Assembly: GCA_963731745.1 (NCBI GenBank)
Contig: CAVSWT010000028.1
Span: 62,001 to 126,000, forward strand
DNA: 64,000 nucleotides
Source: CAVSWT01 sp963731745
GTDB taxonomy: Bacteria > Bacteroidota > Ignavibacteria > Ignavibacteriales > Ignavibacteriaceae
Direction of reading: 5' to 3'
Of this stretch, positions 10,191-19,785 are shown one piece after another. Position 1 is the first letter of the stretch. The number at the start of each line of letters is the position of its first letter. The notes under the pieces are model-generated. The model saw only the letters and a list, made by a program, of their open reading frames with translations, was not told the origin of the DNA and did no database searches. The position numbers and the translations under genes are program-made.

Positions 10191-12137
10191 TTGGAAATTT
10201 TAAAAAAATATTTTCCTATAATTTTAAGTTTAATAACTTTTATAGTTTATCTGACTACTATTGCTCCATCTGTTGTTCAAATTGATTCGGGCGAATTAGC
10301 AGCTGTACAAGCGACATTAGGAATTGCTCATCCGACCGGATATCCTTTATACACAATCGCAGGCTATTTGTTTTCATTAATTCCGCTTCCATTTACAAAA
10401 ATATTTCAACTTAATCTTTTGGCTGCTATTTATTGCAGTGTTGGAGTTGGAATTTTTTCGCTTACATCAAAATTAGTTTTAGATAATTTGGATGTTTTTA
10501 CATCTGATAGAGCAGGTCTAAAAAGAAATACAGTAAAACGGAATAAAAAAAATGTCAGTCAAGAAAAAATAATCAACGCCGGGAAACATATTCCGGAAAT
10601 AACAAAATATTTATCAATTGCATTTGGTGCTTTAGCATTAGCTTTCAGCAGAACATTCTGGTTTCAAAGTACTTCAGTAGAAGTGTATTCGCTTCACATT
10701 TTATTAATTAATCTAATAATATTTTTTTTGGTTAAGGCATTTATAAATAAAAGTGATGACCAAAAATCGATAAGGAATTCCTGGCTTTTATTTGCAGTTA
10801 TTCTCGCATTAGGCTTCTCTAATCATATGACTACCCTTTTAATTTTACCAGGAACTGCCTACTTATATTTTAACAAAAACAAATTTAATACTACAAGCTT
10901 TAAGCAACTCGGTTTAATGTTGTTAGTATTTTTCCCAATTTTAATTTTGATATATTCTTACCTGCCCATTAGAGCCAATCAAAATCCCGCTATAAATTGG
11001 GGAAATCCGATAGATTTTGAAAGAATAATGAGACATGTTTCCGGAAAACAATATCAGGTCTGGCTCTTCTCTTCTACAGAAGCGGCTAAAAAGCAATTGG
11101 TTTATTTTATAAATTCAATTCCATCTGAGTTTTCAATTACCTTAATTATATCATTCATCGGTTTATTTGCATCTTATAAACTTTCTAAAAAGTTTTTCAT
11201 TTTTGTTCTGATAACTTTTATTTCAACAATACTATATTCAATTAATTATGATATAAATGATATCGATTCATACTTTCTTTTGGCTTATGTATCGCTCGCT
11301 TTTTTTGTAGTATTTGGAATTATAAAAATTGTCGAACTTCTTCGGCGGAATAAAATCAATTATTCATTCGTTGCATTCATTTTGGCAATAATTCTAATTA
11401 TTCAAATCTACAGCAACTATTCTGAAGTCAACCAAAACAAGTGCTATACTTTTGAAGATTATACCAAAGCATTATTAAACAGCACTTCAAAAAATTCCAT
11501 CGTCTTCAGTTACGAATGGGATTATTTTATTTCCGAATCATACTATTTTCAGTATGTTGAAAATTTTAGGAAAGATATTACAGTAATTGATAAAGAATTA
11601 TTGCGGCGTTCATGGTACTACAATCAAATTCAAACGGATCATCCGGATGTTTTAAGCGGAGTTAAAGATGTTGAAAAATCTTTTCTAAATTCTTTAGTCC
11701 CCTTTGAGCGGAATGAAGATTTTAATCCAAACGTAATAGAAAATTATTACCGACAATTAATGACTGGTTTAGTTGCTACAAACTTTCCTCATAAAGATTT
11801 TTACATTGCTTCTGAATTGTATGAAAACGAAATGCAGCGCGGAGAATTTAGTTTACCAAAAGGTTTATCACTAGTTCCCGATCTTTTTCTATTTAAAGTA
11901 GTTAAAGGCGACCAATATGTTTCTGCAAAAGATCCGGATTTTAAGATTAGATTTCCTAAAAACCGAAATAGATACATTAATTTAATTGAGACGATGGTAG
12001 GAACAATGCTTGCACGAAGAGCAATGTATGAATTGCAATTTAATAAAATTGAGAGAGCTAAACTTTACGTAAAAAAAATTAAGAGTGATTTCCCTAATTA
12101 CAATATGCCAGGACAGTTGGAAGGAATAGCAAATTAA
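10191..12137 (+). CDS. DUF2723 (TMEM260-like) polytopic membrane protein
   Basis: The N-terminus carries the DUF2723 signature: a first membrane helix, then PSVVQIDSGELAAVQATLG and AHPTGYPLYT, the loop expected of GT-C-type membrane glycosyltransferases such as TMEM260 protein O-mannosyltransferases. About nine to ten hydrophobic segments fill residues 5-400, and a soluble domain of roughly 230 residues follows. The acidic DSGE in the first loop is a plausible catalytic or metal site by analogy with GT-C enzymes. The predicted role is sugar transfer to exported proteins from a lipid-linked donor, but the bacterial members are uncharacterised. The start is TTG at 10191, 2 bases after the glnE stop, so the two genes are translationally close and co-transcribed. 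Confidence 0.85.
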   Translation: MEILKKYFPIILSLITFIVYLTTIAPSVVQIDSGELAAVQATLGIAHPTGYPLYTIAGYLFSLIPLPFTKIFQLNLLAAIYCSVGVGIFSLTSKLVLDNLDVFTSDRAGLKRNTVKRNKKNVSQEKIINAGKHIPEITKYLSIAFGALALAFSRTFWFQSTSVEVYSLHILLINLIIFFLVKAFINKSDDQKSIRNSWLLFAVILALGFSNHMTTLLILPGTAYLYFNKNKFNTTSFKQLGLMLLVFFPILILIYSYLPIRANQNPAINWGNPIDFERIMRHVSGKQYQVWLFSSTEAAKKQLVYFINSIPSEFSITLIISFIGLFASYKLSKKFFIFVLITFISTILYSINYDINDIDSYFLLAYVSLAFFVVFGIIKIVELLRRNKINYSFVAFILAIILIIQIYSNYSEVNQNKCYTFEDYTKALLNSTSKNSIVFSYEWDYFISESYYFQYVENFRKDITVIDKELLRRSWYYNQIQTDHPDVLSGVKDVEKSFLNSLVPFERNEDFNPNVIENYYRQLMTGLVATNFPHKDFYIASELYENEMQRGEFSLPKGLSLVPDLFLFKVVKGDQYVSAKDPDFKIRFPKNRNRYINLIETMVGTMLARRAMYELQFNKIERAKLYVKKIKSDFPNYNMPGQLEGIAN

Positions 12138-12169
12138 AATTTATAATATATTTTGATAAATATCAGAAC

Positions 12170-13276
12170 TTATTTCATCGGTTTAAAATCTTCTGCTTCA
12201 TTAAGTAAATCTTCCTGCCTATCTTTATCCATTTCCGCCTTTGTCATAAACGATTGCAGCGTCACATCCATCTGCTGAATCAGATTTCTTTTATAAAATC
12301 TTGGAGCATATACGGAACCATCAAGCATATATAATCTTTTAGTTTTTTCATCAAAAAACGTATAATTAATAAACGGACCGCCCATACCTTTGATATTCAA
12401 ATCCCACAATCCTTGAGTAAAGAGAGCATATCTTCCATTAAAATTAACTTCGCTTGTTGTTAAATAATCCTCAGCAATTACCACATAAGCAGAATCATCA
12501 GTCGTTACATAATATTTTTTTGTCATCCTATTTCTAATTGCTCGAATTGAATCTTGATTTAAATATGCGGGTGAAGCATTATCAATCCAGTGAACAAAAA
12601 TCCATCTTTCCATATCGCTGCCTGGAGATCTTCTGATCCATACAAAATTATCTTTGGCTTTATTCTGGGCAAGTTTAAAATCGGCTTGCACGTAAATTAC
12701 CCAACCATATCTTTTTAGAAACATTCCTTCGATATCTTTCTGTTCAAATTTTGAGTTGTAAAGACTTGCATATAAACGCTTATCAGAAATTTTTTGATAC
12801 GCGTACAGCAAATTATCTTTATTCCTTAAAATTCTTGCTTCAAGATCAGACATAGTTGGAGCAGAAAGTATTGTTACAAGCTGATCCTTTGCCCAAATGC
12901 TGTATTTTTCAGGGAAGAAATTTTCATCTGTTTCAATTTTATTTTTCACTGCAGTATCAATAACAGCATTAAGAAATTTTGACGCAGATGAATTAGAATT
13001 TAACGGCGCAGCTATTAATATATTTTTTTTATTTTTATATCTATCTAATTGATCCGGACTGATTCTATGCAGAGTAAAAAGTTTTTCGGGTTGAGGAGTA
13101 TATATTATTTTTTCAAAAGTAGTTTCTAACGCCGGCAGCAATTGAGCATATTCAACTGAGTCTGCAATAACGTACATTTCATCTTCAAGTCCTACAGCAG
13201 GCCTATCGGCCGAACTGCATGATACAAAAATTAAGGATAATAATATTAAGCCGGTAAAAATTATAATTTTATTCAT
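12170..13276 (-). CDS. DUF4837 family lipoprotein
   Basis: I place the start at the ATG beginning at 13276, because GAGG precedes it by five bases and the product then opens MNKIIIFTGLILLSLIFVSC, a clean signal with a VSC lipobox. The frame is open 22 codons further upstream, but that extension overlaps the preceding gene. The 368-aa protein has the DUF4837 layout: a VYGLEDEMYVIADS-like opening (here VGLEDEMYVIADS), then NKKNILIAAPL, paired domains, and WDLNIKGMGGPFINY near the C-terminus. The family is found in Bacteroidota, is lipid-anchored and has no known function. It is the last gene of the greA-to-DUF4837 run and converges on the DUF2723 gene. Confidence 0.85.
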   Translation of the reverse strand: MNKIIIFTGLILLSLIFVSCSSADRPAVGLEDEMYVIADSVEYAQLLPALETTFEKIIYTPQPEKLFTLHRISPDQLDRYKNKKNILIAAPLNSNSSASKFLNAVIDTAVKNKIETDENFFPEKYSIWAKDQLVTILSAPTMSDLEARILRNKDNLLYAYQKISDKRLYASLYNSKFEQKDIEGMFLKRYGWVIYVQADFKLAQNKAKDNFVWIRRSPGSDMERWIFVHWIDNASPAYLNQDSIRAIRNRMTKKYYVTTDDSAYVVIAEDYLTTSEVNFNGRYALFTQGLWDLNIKGMGGPFINYTFFDEKTKRLYMLDGSVYAPRFYKRNLIQQMDVTLQSFMTKAEMDKDRQEDLLNEAEDFKPMK

Positions 13277-13278
13277 TA

Positions 13279-13947
13279 CTACCTCGGAACGTTCACTAAA
13301 ATTAACTGCAAACCGGGCAAGAAAATTAAATATAATGCCCACATTGTTAGTCCGACTGAAAGAGGAATCGAAAGATTATCGTCTGCAAATCCGAAAGAAA
13401 TATTTTCAACAATTGCTCCAACGCCGGCAGCAAAAAATCCGATTAAAAATTCAGTCATGTTCCCTTCAATTTTGGGTGTAAATAATACAACAATACTTGC
13501 ACTAATAAAAAATGATAAAGTTCCCTCAAAACTCTTTGCTAAAAATTTATGCTTGCCGAATTTTCTGCCTATCAATGCGGCAACTGTGTCGCTTATTATT
13601 AAAATACTAAATGCAGTTATAAATAATACTTTAGGGAAAATAATAACACAAATTAATGCTGATATAAAAACATAAGTGGCGCCATTCAGGTTTCTCTTTT
13701 TGTGATCAACCTCATGCTCTCTCAATAAAAATCCAAATATATCATAAAAAACTTTTGCTAAAGTTTTAAAGTAATACCTGCTTAAATCTAAAATAAGTGC
13801 AATTCCAGCGACAATGCTTAATATTATAATTGCATTCTGTTTAGAAATGAAGTAGTAAATGATAGGGATTGATAAAGAACAGAGATGAATTAGCTTTCTT
13901 ACTACTTCATCTCTGTAATGAATTGTTCCATTATTAATTTGATTCAT
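13279..13947 (-). CDS. Diacylglycerol/polyprenol kinase family membrane protein
   Basis: A 222-aa integral membrane protein with about seven hydrophobic helices. VVRKLIHLCSLSIPIIYYF near the start and the SDTVAALIGRKFGKHKF-KSFEGTLSFF stretch around residues 120-150 are typical of the CTP-dependent dolichol kinase/phytol kinase/DGK1 group, which is related to phosphatidate cytidylyltransferase. The expected reaction is phosphorylation of an isoprenoid alcohol or diacylglycerol in the inner membrane. Its start overlaps the ftsH 3' end by 14 bp, and it ends 2 bases before the DUF4837 start, so all three are one transcription unit. The exact lipid substrate cannot be told from sequence. Confidence 0.82.
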   Translation of the reverse strand: MNQINNGTIHYRDEVVRKLIHLCSLSIPIIYYFISKQNAIIILSIVAGIALILDLSRYYFKTLAKVFYDIFGFLLREHEVDHKKRNLNGATYVFISALICVIIFPKVLFITAFSILIISDTVAALIGRKFGKHKFLAKSFEGTLSFFISASIVVLFTPKIEGNMTEFLIGFFAAGVGAIVENISFGFADDNLSIPLSVGLTMWALYLIFLPGLQLILVNVPR

Positions 13948-15988
13948 CTTTGGGGGAAGATTCTTTCGGCTTACGTTGATCCATTAATTTTTTCACATGA
14001 TCGGGCACTTCTGTGGTTGACTCAAAACTGCCATTCTTTTTCACCGGGGGAAGTTCTTCACCGCGAATTATTGTATCGATTTCTGAAGCATCTAGGATTT
14101 CTCTTTCCAGTAATTGAAGAGAAAGCTTATGAAGTAATTCAAGATGATCTGATAATATTTTTTCTGCCCTGTCCATAGCTTCCATAACAATTCTTCTGAT
14201 TTCAGTGTCAATTTCTATAGCGGTATTTTCACTGTAATCACGGTGTTTCTGAATTTCTCTGCCTAAAAATATTTCTTCTTCTTTTGCGCCGTAGCTTAGC
14301 GGGCCTAATTTATCACTCATGCCCCATTCACAAACCATTTTTCTAGCAATACCTGAAGCTTTTTCAATATCATTACCCGCGCCGGTTGTGTAATGATTAA
14401 ATATTAATTTTTCAGCTGCTCTTCCGCCCAAAGCATAAGTGATAACAGCTTCCAAATATTCTTTTGAGTAAGTATGTTTTTCATCCATAGGAAGATAGCT
14501 TGTTACTCCCAATGCTCTTCCGCGAGGAATGATTGTTACCTTATGAACAGGATCAGCTTCGGGAATCATTCTTGCAACAAGTACGTGCCCAATTTCATGA
14601 TAAGCTGTAGTTTTCTTTTCTTCTTCGGTAATTATCATGCTCTTCCGTTCCATTCCCATCATTACTTTATCTTTGGCATCTTCAAAATCAATCATCTCAA
14701 CTTTTTTCTTATTTTTTCTCGCTGCAAGTAAAGCAGCTTCATTTACAAGATTTGCAATTTCGGCGCCTGCTAAACCAGGGGTCCCTTTTGCCAAAACTTC
14801 CAAATCAACAGCAGGATCTAATGGAATTTTTCGTGTATGAACTTTAAGAATTCCTTCACGGCCTTTAACATCAGGCCTATCGACAACAACTTGCCTGTCA
14901 AACCTACCTGGCCGTAATAACGCAGGATCAAGCACATCCGGACGGTTTGTTGCAGCTATGATAATTACGCCACTGTTTTGTTCAAATCCATCCATTTCAA
15001 CCAACAGCTGATTTAATGTTTGCTCTCTTTCATCATGACCGCCGCCTAAACCTGCACCGCGATGCCTACCAACAGCATCAATTTCATCAATAAAGATTAT
15101 ACAAGGAGCATTTTTCTTGCCTTGTTCAAATAGATCACGAACACGGCTGGCACCAACACCGACAAACATTTCAACGAAATCAGCTCCGCTTATGGAAAAG
15201 AATGGAACGCCGGCTTCACCTGCAACAGCTCTTGCTAATAAAGTTTTTCCGGTTCCGGGAGGTCCTAATAACAGAACTCCTCTTGGAATTTTTCCGCCGA
15301 GTTTTTGGAATTTGGAAGGCTCTTTTAAAAATTCAATAATTTCCTGTAACTCTAATTTAGCTTCATCCGCACCAGCAACATCTCTAAAAGTTATACGCGT
15401 GCCTGATTGAGTAATTAATTTTGCTTTACTTTTTCCAAATGAGAAAATGCCACGGGTTCCACCTGAACCACCCTGCATTCGTCTCATGATTATAATCCAA
15501 ACCCCGATTATCAATACCCATGGAATCACGGTAATTAATAAATTCATCCACTCGCTTGACTCTTTATCAAAAGAGTAATCAATACCTTTTTCTTTCCATA
15601 CAGCTTCCTGATCTTTAATCACCGGTTCAGGTAAATAAACTGAAAAATCTTTTACATCCTGTGATTTATTATTAATACTTAATGATTCTTTTTCTTTTAA
15701 AGTTCCTTTGAAGTAATAATCATTAATATCTGACTTAACTATGCTTGCTTTTTCAATTTTATTATCATTCAATAATTTTTCATATTGGTGATAACTTATA
15801 TCAACATAATTAGTTGTATTAGTTTTGAAAAGCTGCATAACAATAACTGCCGCAACAACTACAGCTCCCCAACCAAATACTAATCTTATTATTTTAGACC
15901 AGTCAAAATTATCATCCGGCTTATTTGGCCCATTTCCTTTAGATGGTTTTTGACCCGGCTTATTTCCATTATTATTATTTTCTGGCAT
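13934..15988 (-). CDS. ftsH: ATP-dependent zinc metalloprotease FtsH
   Basis: The 684-aa protein has the full FtsH architecture: an Asn/Gly/Pro-rich cytoplasmic leader, a membrane helix near residues 33-53, a periplasmic domain, a second helix near 148-168, and an AAA+ module. The module shows GPPGTGKT (Walker A), IIFIDEIDAVGRHRGAG (Walker B), and a second region of homology ending in LRPGRFDRQV. The C-terminal peptidase has the zinc site HEIGH, with the third ligand in the downstream acidic helix. FtsH forms membrane hexamers that extract and degrade misfolded membrane proteins and regulators. The low-complexity leader before the first helix is longer than in E. coli. It follows hpt by 31 bp and overlaps the next gene by 14 bp. 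Confidence 0.97.
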   Translation of the reverse strand: MPENNNNGNKPGQKPSKGNGPNKPDDNFDWSKIIRLVFGWGAVVVAAVIVMQLFKTNTTNYVDISYHQYEKLLNDNKIEKASIVKSDINDYYFKGTLKEKESLSINNKSQDVKDFSVYLPEPVIKDQEAVWKEKGIDYSFDKESSEWMNLLITVIPWVLIIGVWIIIMRRMQGGSGGTRGIFSFGKSKAKLITQSGTRITFRDVAGADEAKLELQEIIEFLKEPSKFQKLGGKIPRGVLLLGPPGTGKTLLARAVAGEAGVPFFSISGADFVEMFVGVGASRVRDLFEQGKKNAPCIIFIDEIDAVGRHRGAGLGGGHDEREQTLNQLLVEMDGFEQNSGVIIIAATNRPDVLDPALLRPGRFDRQVVVDRPDVKGREGILKVHTRKIPLDPAVDLEVLAKGTPGLAGAEIANLVNEAALLAARKNKKKVEMIDFEDAKDKVMMGMERKSMIITEEEKKTTAYHEIGHVLVARMIPEADPVHKVTIIPRGRALGVTSYLPMDEKHTYSKEYLEAVITYALGGRAAEKLIFNHYTTGAGNDIEKASGIARKMVCEWGMSDKLGPLSYGAKEEEIFLGREIQKHRDYSENTAIEIDTEIRRIVMEAMDRAEKILSDHLELLHKLSLQLLEREILDASEIDTIIRGEELPPVKKNGSFESTTEVPDHVKKLMDQRKPKESSPKDESN

Positions 15989-16019
15989 AACTCAATTTTT
16001 CTTGTTAATAAATTCTTAT

Positions 16020-16577
16020 TTAACTTTCATTTAATATATAAATAGATTTTAAATTTCTATATTTCTGGGCATAATCTAACCCGTACCCAATCACAAATTT
16101 ACTTGGAATTTCGAAGCCAATATAATCAATTTTTACATTATATCTAAGGCTATTTGGCTTAACCAGCAGTGAAACAACCTTTACACTGGCAGGTTTATGC
16201 TGACTCATAAGTTCTTCAATAAATTTTATTGAAAGCCCAGAATCAACAATATCTTCGACAATTAAAATATCTCTACCATTCACATCACAATTAAGTTCCT
16301 TTATCAATTTTACTTTTCCAGATGAAATTTTTTCATCGCCATAACTTGACAGCTTAAAAAAATCGATTTCGCAATCAAGGCTTACATTTTTAATCAAATC
16401 AGACATAAATAGAAATGAACCATTTAAAACACCAATAAATACCGGCACTTTTCCTTCATAATCTTTGGTTATTTGTTTGCTAAGCTCGTTAACTCTTTTT
16501 AAAATTGTTTCTTCGCTGAGATATACAACAAATTCATCGTCACCAATTTTAAGTTTTTCAACATTTAAGTCAGGCAT
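16020..16577 (-). CDS. hpt: Hypoxanthine phosphoribosyltransferase
   Basis: A 185-aa type I phosphoribosyltransferase. The PRPP-binding loop ILIVEDIVDSGLSI is clear at about residues 95-110, preceded by the flexible-loop region (FKLSSYGDEKISSGKVKL) and the PVFIGVLNGSFLFMSDLI beta-strand. YIGFEIPSKFVIGYGLDY near the C-terminus is diagnostic of bacterial HPRT. It converts hypoxanthine or guanine plus PRPP to IMP or GMP in purine salvage. Its start overlaps the tilS 3' end by 13 bp and ftsH follows. This tilS-hpt-ftsH order is conserved in many bacteria, including Bacillus. Confidence 0.95.
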   Translation of the reverse strand: MPDLNVEKLKIGDDEFVVYLSEETILKRVNELSKQITKDYEGKVPVFIGVLNGSFLFMSDLIKNVSLDCEIDFFKLSSYGDEKISSGKVKLIKELNCDVNGRDILIVEDIVDSGLSIKFIEELMSQHKPASVKVVSLLVKPNSLRYNVKIDYIGFEIPSKFVIGYGLDYAQKYRNLKSIYILNES

Positions 16578-17935
16578 AGTTTTAAAACTTTCTTTGAATT
16601 TTCTGTTATTTTGAAATTATTGTCAATTCTCAAACCGATAACCCAAATAATTTTGCTGTTATTTATTAAGACGAATTGACCTGCTTTTTTATTGTAATCT
16701 ATTTTCTGTTCATTTAGGTAATCGGAAACTTTCTTCGAACCTCTCATGCCAAAAGGATGGAATTTATCGCCATGTTTCCATTTCCGTACTAAAAATTCAT
16801 CCGTAATTTTATCAGCCGAAATGTATTCAGTATTTCTATCAAAATTTAACTGAACTTCATCTTTTTTAACTTCACTGATTAGGAATTTTTTATCTCCTAA
16901 TTTTATTTTTTCACCAGGATGAATTACTATTTCTTCAAAAGCTTCTTTTTGATTCTTCTTAATTACTAAAGATTCACGTTCACGGTAAACCGTTAAACCG
17001 TCTGATAAATTTTGACTTTTTCCTGTTTCATTCAAAATTAACGACTGAATTTTTTTTAGGTCATTTGACTTAAACTCTGCCGCAAAATTTCTTTCAATTG
17101 AATGTTTAAATAAATCACCCCAAAAATCTTCATCTATTTTTTTCAACTCAGCCAATAAAACTGTTAATTCATTTTTTTTGTAAATAAAAATATTGTCTAT
17201 TATCTGGACAATAAATTTTTTAACAGCAGAGTATTGATTCCTAAATATCTGTGATGAATTGAATAAAGTTTTTTCTAATGAAGGATTTATTTTTTTTCTG
17301 ATTAAAGGAATAATTTCATGGCGTAAAAAATTTCTTTCATAAGCCAACGATGTATTTGATACATCAATTCTAAATTTAGTTTTCTTTTCAGTTAAGTAAT
17401 TTAGAACTTCATTTTTGGTTAAAAAAAGTATTGGACGAATTATATTTCCTCTTTTAATTGGTATACCGGAAATTCCTTTTAAACCTGTTCCTTTAATTAA
17501 ATTCAGCAAAACAGTTTCTGCATTGTCATCTGATATATGGGCAGTTGCAATCTTATTAAAATTATTCTGTTTAGCTATTTTAGCTAGTTGTGAATATCGA
17601 ATTTCTCTTCCGGCTTCCTCAATGGAAATCTTATTTTTTTTGGAATATTGGGCTACATTTTTATTTGCAGAAAAAAAATTAACACCTAAATTATTGCAAT
17701 ATTCACGGCAAAAATTTAAATCCTCCTCTGCATCTTTTCCTCTTAATTTGTGATTAAGGTGAAACGCCCCAAGAAAAATTTGAAATTTTCTTTTATACTT
17801 ATTCAAAAAGTAAAGAAGAAAAACAGAATCCGGCCCGCCGCTTAAAGCAACAAGTATTTTATCATTTTTATCGATCAGTTTTTGCTCAGTAATAAATTTA
17901 ATTATCTGCTGATCAATTTTTTTTTCAATATTCAT
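16565..17935 (-). CDS. tilS: tRNA(Ile)-lysidine synthase
   Basis: A 456-aa PP-loop ATPase. The N-terminal motif LVALSGGPDSVFLL lies near residue 30, with GAFHLNHKLRG and TAHISDDNAETVLLNLIKGTG following as in TilS. The C-terminal substrate-binding domain contains VRKWKHGDKFHPFGMRGSKKV, a hallmark of the family. The enzyme attaches lysine to cytidine 34 of the tRNA-Ile CAU anticodon, switching both its amino acid identity and codon reading, and is normally essential. It is followed by hpt with a 13-bp overlap and preceded by ribE by 27 bp. Confidence 0.95.
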   Translation of the reverse strand: MNIEKKIDQQIIKFITEQKLIDKNDKILVALSGGPDSVFLLYFLNKYKRKFQIFLGAFHLNHKLRGKDAEEDLNFCREYCNNLGVNFFSANKNVAQYSKKNKISIEEAGREIRYSQLAKIAKQNNFNKIATAHISDDNAETVLLNLIKGTGLKGISGIPIKRGNIIRPILFLTKNEVLNYLTEKKTKFRIDVSNTSLAYERNFLRHEIIPLIRKKINPSLEKTLFNSSQIFRNQYSAVKKFIVQIIDNIFIYKKNELTVLLAELKKIDEDFWGDLFKHSIERNFAAEFKSNDLKKIQSLILNETGKSQNLSDGLTVYRERESLVIKKNQKEAFEEIVIHPGEKIKLGDKKFLISEVKKDEVQLNFDRNTEYISADKITDEFLVRKWKHGDKFHPFGMRGSKKVSDYLNEQKIDYNKKAGQFVLINNSKIIWVIGLRIDNNFKITENSKKVLKLCLT

Positions 17936-17962
17936 TTATATAGATGAAATACTTACTCGCTG

Positions 17963-18574
17963 TTAAATAACCGAACCTGCGTCTTCTTTTGCGTCCATAA
18001 TTCTTTCTACGTATTTACCAAGAACATCAAACTCAAGGTTAACAGTATCGCCAATTTTTTTATCGGAAAATACTGTCATTTCCCAGGTATGCGGAATTAT
18101 TCCAACTGAAAAAGAATTTCCGTCAAGCTGAGCAACCGTCATGCTTACACCGTCAATTGAAATTGAGCCTACAAAAATTAAATACTTTTTAAAATTATCA
18201 GGATAAGAAATTGTCATCCAATGACTGTTTGAAAGTTCTTTAATCTCTTTAACTTTTCCTGTTGTATCAACATGCCCGAGAACAAAATGGCCGCCTAATC
18301 TTTCTTCGGCTTTTAAAGGCCTTTCAAGATTAACTCTATCATTAATTTTAAGAAAACCAAGATTAGATTTTTTTAAAGTTTCTTCGATTGTGTCTAACGA
18401 AAAATTATTACTTTCCCTTTTAACCACCGTTAAACAAACGCCGTTAACACTTATGCTGTCACCAATTTTCAAATCCTCCAAAACTTTATCTGCAGAAATT
18501 ACAAGCTGATATCCATCACCGGTTGCAATTTTTTTTACTAATCTGCCAGTTTCTTCAACTAAACCGGTAAACAT
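17963..18574 (-). CDS. ribE: Riboflavin synthase alpha subunit
   Basis: The 203-aa protein begins MFTGLVEETGRLVKK and contains two homologous lumazine-binding barrels (ISVNGVCLTVV in the first, ISIDGVSMTVAQL in the second), the standard riboflavin synthase layout of about 200 aa. It dismutates two molecules of 6,7-dimethyl-8-ribityllumazine into riboflavin and the pyrimidine diamine. AAAGGAGAT lies just before the ATG. It sits 102 bp downstream of ribD on the same strand. I saw no FMN riboswitch ahead of either gene, so expression is probably tied to the long housekeeping operon. Confidence 0.95.
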   Translation of the reverse strand: MFTGLVEETGRLVKKIATGDGYQLVISADKVLEDLKIGDSISVNGVCLTVVKRESNNFSLDTIEETLKKSNLGFLKINDRVNLERPLKAEERLGGHFVLGHVDTTGKVKEIKELSNSHWMTISYPDNFKKYLIFVGSISIDGVSMTVAQLDGNSFSVGIIPHTWEMTVFSDKKIGDTVNLEFDVLGKYVERIMDAKEDAGSVI

Positions 18575-18676
18575 TTTTATCTCCTTTAAATTTAAAATTT
18601 AGACCACAAATTTATAAAAAATAACTCTTATTAGAATAATTATTTATTATGAAATGATGTATGTCAGAATTGAAAA

Positions 18677-19765
18677 CTATTTTTTCAGCTCAACAAATAT
18701 ATCTTCACCGCAGGTTTCCAATTTTTCTATTTTAAGTTTAACGGCTTTAGTGATGTTTTTAATTTTCAAATTGCCAATAATTGAAAGTCCGTTTCCTAAG
18801 ATTTTAGGACTAATAAAAAGAAGAATGTCATCAAATAATTTCTTCTTAATTAATGAAGTAAATATTGTACTTCCGCCCTCCACTAAAACCGAGCTGATTC
18901 CGCGCTTTCCCAATTCCTTAAAAACACTTAATAAATCAAGTGAACCTTCCGCTTCCTCTTTTGCAAAAATTATATCGACATCCAGAGAGAATAATTTTTT
19001 TAATTTTCTTTTCCTGTTAATATTATTTTTAGAAGTAACTACTATTAAGTTTTTATCTTTATTGTTTGTGAAAATTTTTTTGTCGGTTTTAAGCTTCAGC
19101 TCGGAATCAATTATAACTCTTTTGGGATTTCTGCCCTCGGTTAAACGCACAGTTAAAGAAGGGTTATCACGAATTACAGTATTCGTTCCTACTAAAACTG
19201 CATCGTACTTGGAACGAAGCTCGTGAACATATTTTCTTGATGAAAGAGAAGAGATCCATTTTGAATCTCCGGTTATGTCCGCAATCTTACCATCGAGTGT
19301 TTGAGCTGCTTTTAACGAAATATACGGAACCTTTTTCCTTATATGCTTGAAAAAAAATTTATTTAACTCTGTACATTCATTTTCAAGCACACCAACTTTA
19401 ACATCAATCCCCGCAGACTTTAATTTTTTTACACCATTACCGCTAACCAACGGATTCATATCGAGTGTACCAATTACAACCCGTTTGATTTTCGTCTCAA
19501 TAATTTTATCAACGCACGGTGGAGTTTTTCCAATATGACTGCAAGGTTCTAAATTCACATATAGAGTTGAGCCTTCAACTTTTTCTTTAGCATTTGTGAT
19601 GGCATTTATTTCGGCGTGATTTTTCCCAAATTTCTCGTGAAATCCTGCTCCAATTATTCTGTCATTTTTTATAATTACACACCCTACTAAAGGATTTGGG
19701 CTTACATTGCCGCTGCCTTTTTTTGCAATTTCAATTGCTAGTTTTATGTAGGATTCATCTGTCAA
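18677..19765 (-). CDS. ribD: Bifunctional diaminohydroxyphosphoribosylaminopyrimidine deaminase/reductase
   Basis: A 362-aa two-domain enzyme. The N-terminal zinc deaminase has the HAEINAI ligand motif near residue 50 and NLEPCSHIGKTPPC near 75. The C-terminal dihydrofolate-reductase-like domain includes PYISLKAAQTLDGKIAD, DAVLVGTNTVIRDNPSLTVR and VLVEGGSTIFTSLI. It carries out two consecutive steps of riboflavin biosynthesis, deamination then NADPH-dependent reduction of the ribosyl side chain. Length and motif order match E. coli RibD (367 aa). It starts about 20 bp after the greA stop and is followed by ribE. Confidence 0.96.
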   Translation of the reverse strand: MTDESYIKLAIEIAKKGSGNVSPNPLVGCVIIKNDRIIGAGFHEKFGKNHAEINAITNAKEKVEGSTLYVNLEPCSHIGKTPPCVDKIIETKIKRVVIGTLDMNPLVSGNGVKKLKSAGIDVKVGVLENECTELNKFFFKHIRKKVPYISLKAAQTLDGKIADITGDSKWISSLSSRKYVHELRSKYDAVLVGTNTVIRDNPSLTVRLTEGRNPKRVIIDSELKLKTDKKIFTNNKDKNLIVVTSKNNINRKRKLKKLFSLDVDIIFAKEEAEGSLDLLSVFKELGKRGISSVLVEGGSTIFTSLIKKKLFDDILLFISPKILGNGLSIIGNLKIKNITKAVKLKIEKLETCGEDIFVELKK

Positions 19766-19785
19766 ATAGTTAACTGTAAAAAATA

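Noticed and set aside
12138..12169. TGATAAATATCA palindrome between convergent genes
   Set aside because: Short AT-only palindrome expected by chance in this composition; no T-run.
18575..18676. FMN riboswitch ahead of ribE
   Set aside because: None of the conserved RFN-element blocks is present in the gap; only a ribosome-binding site is seen.
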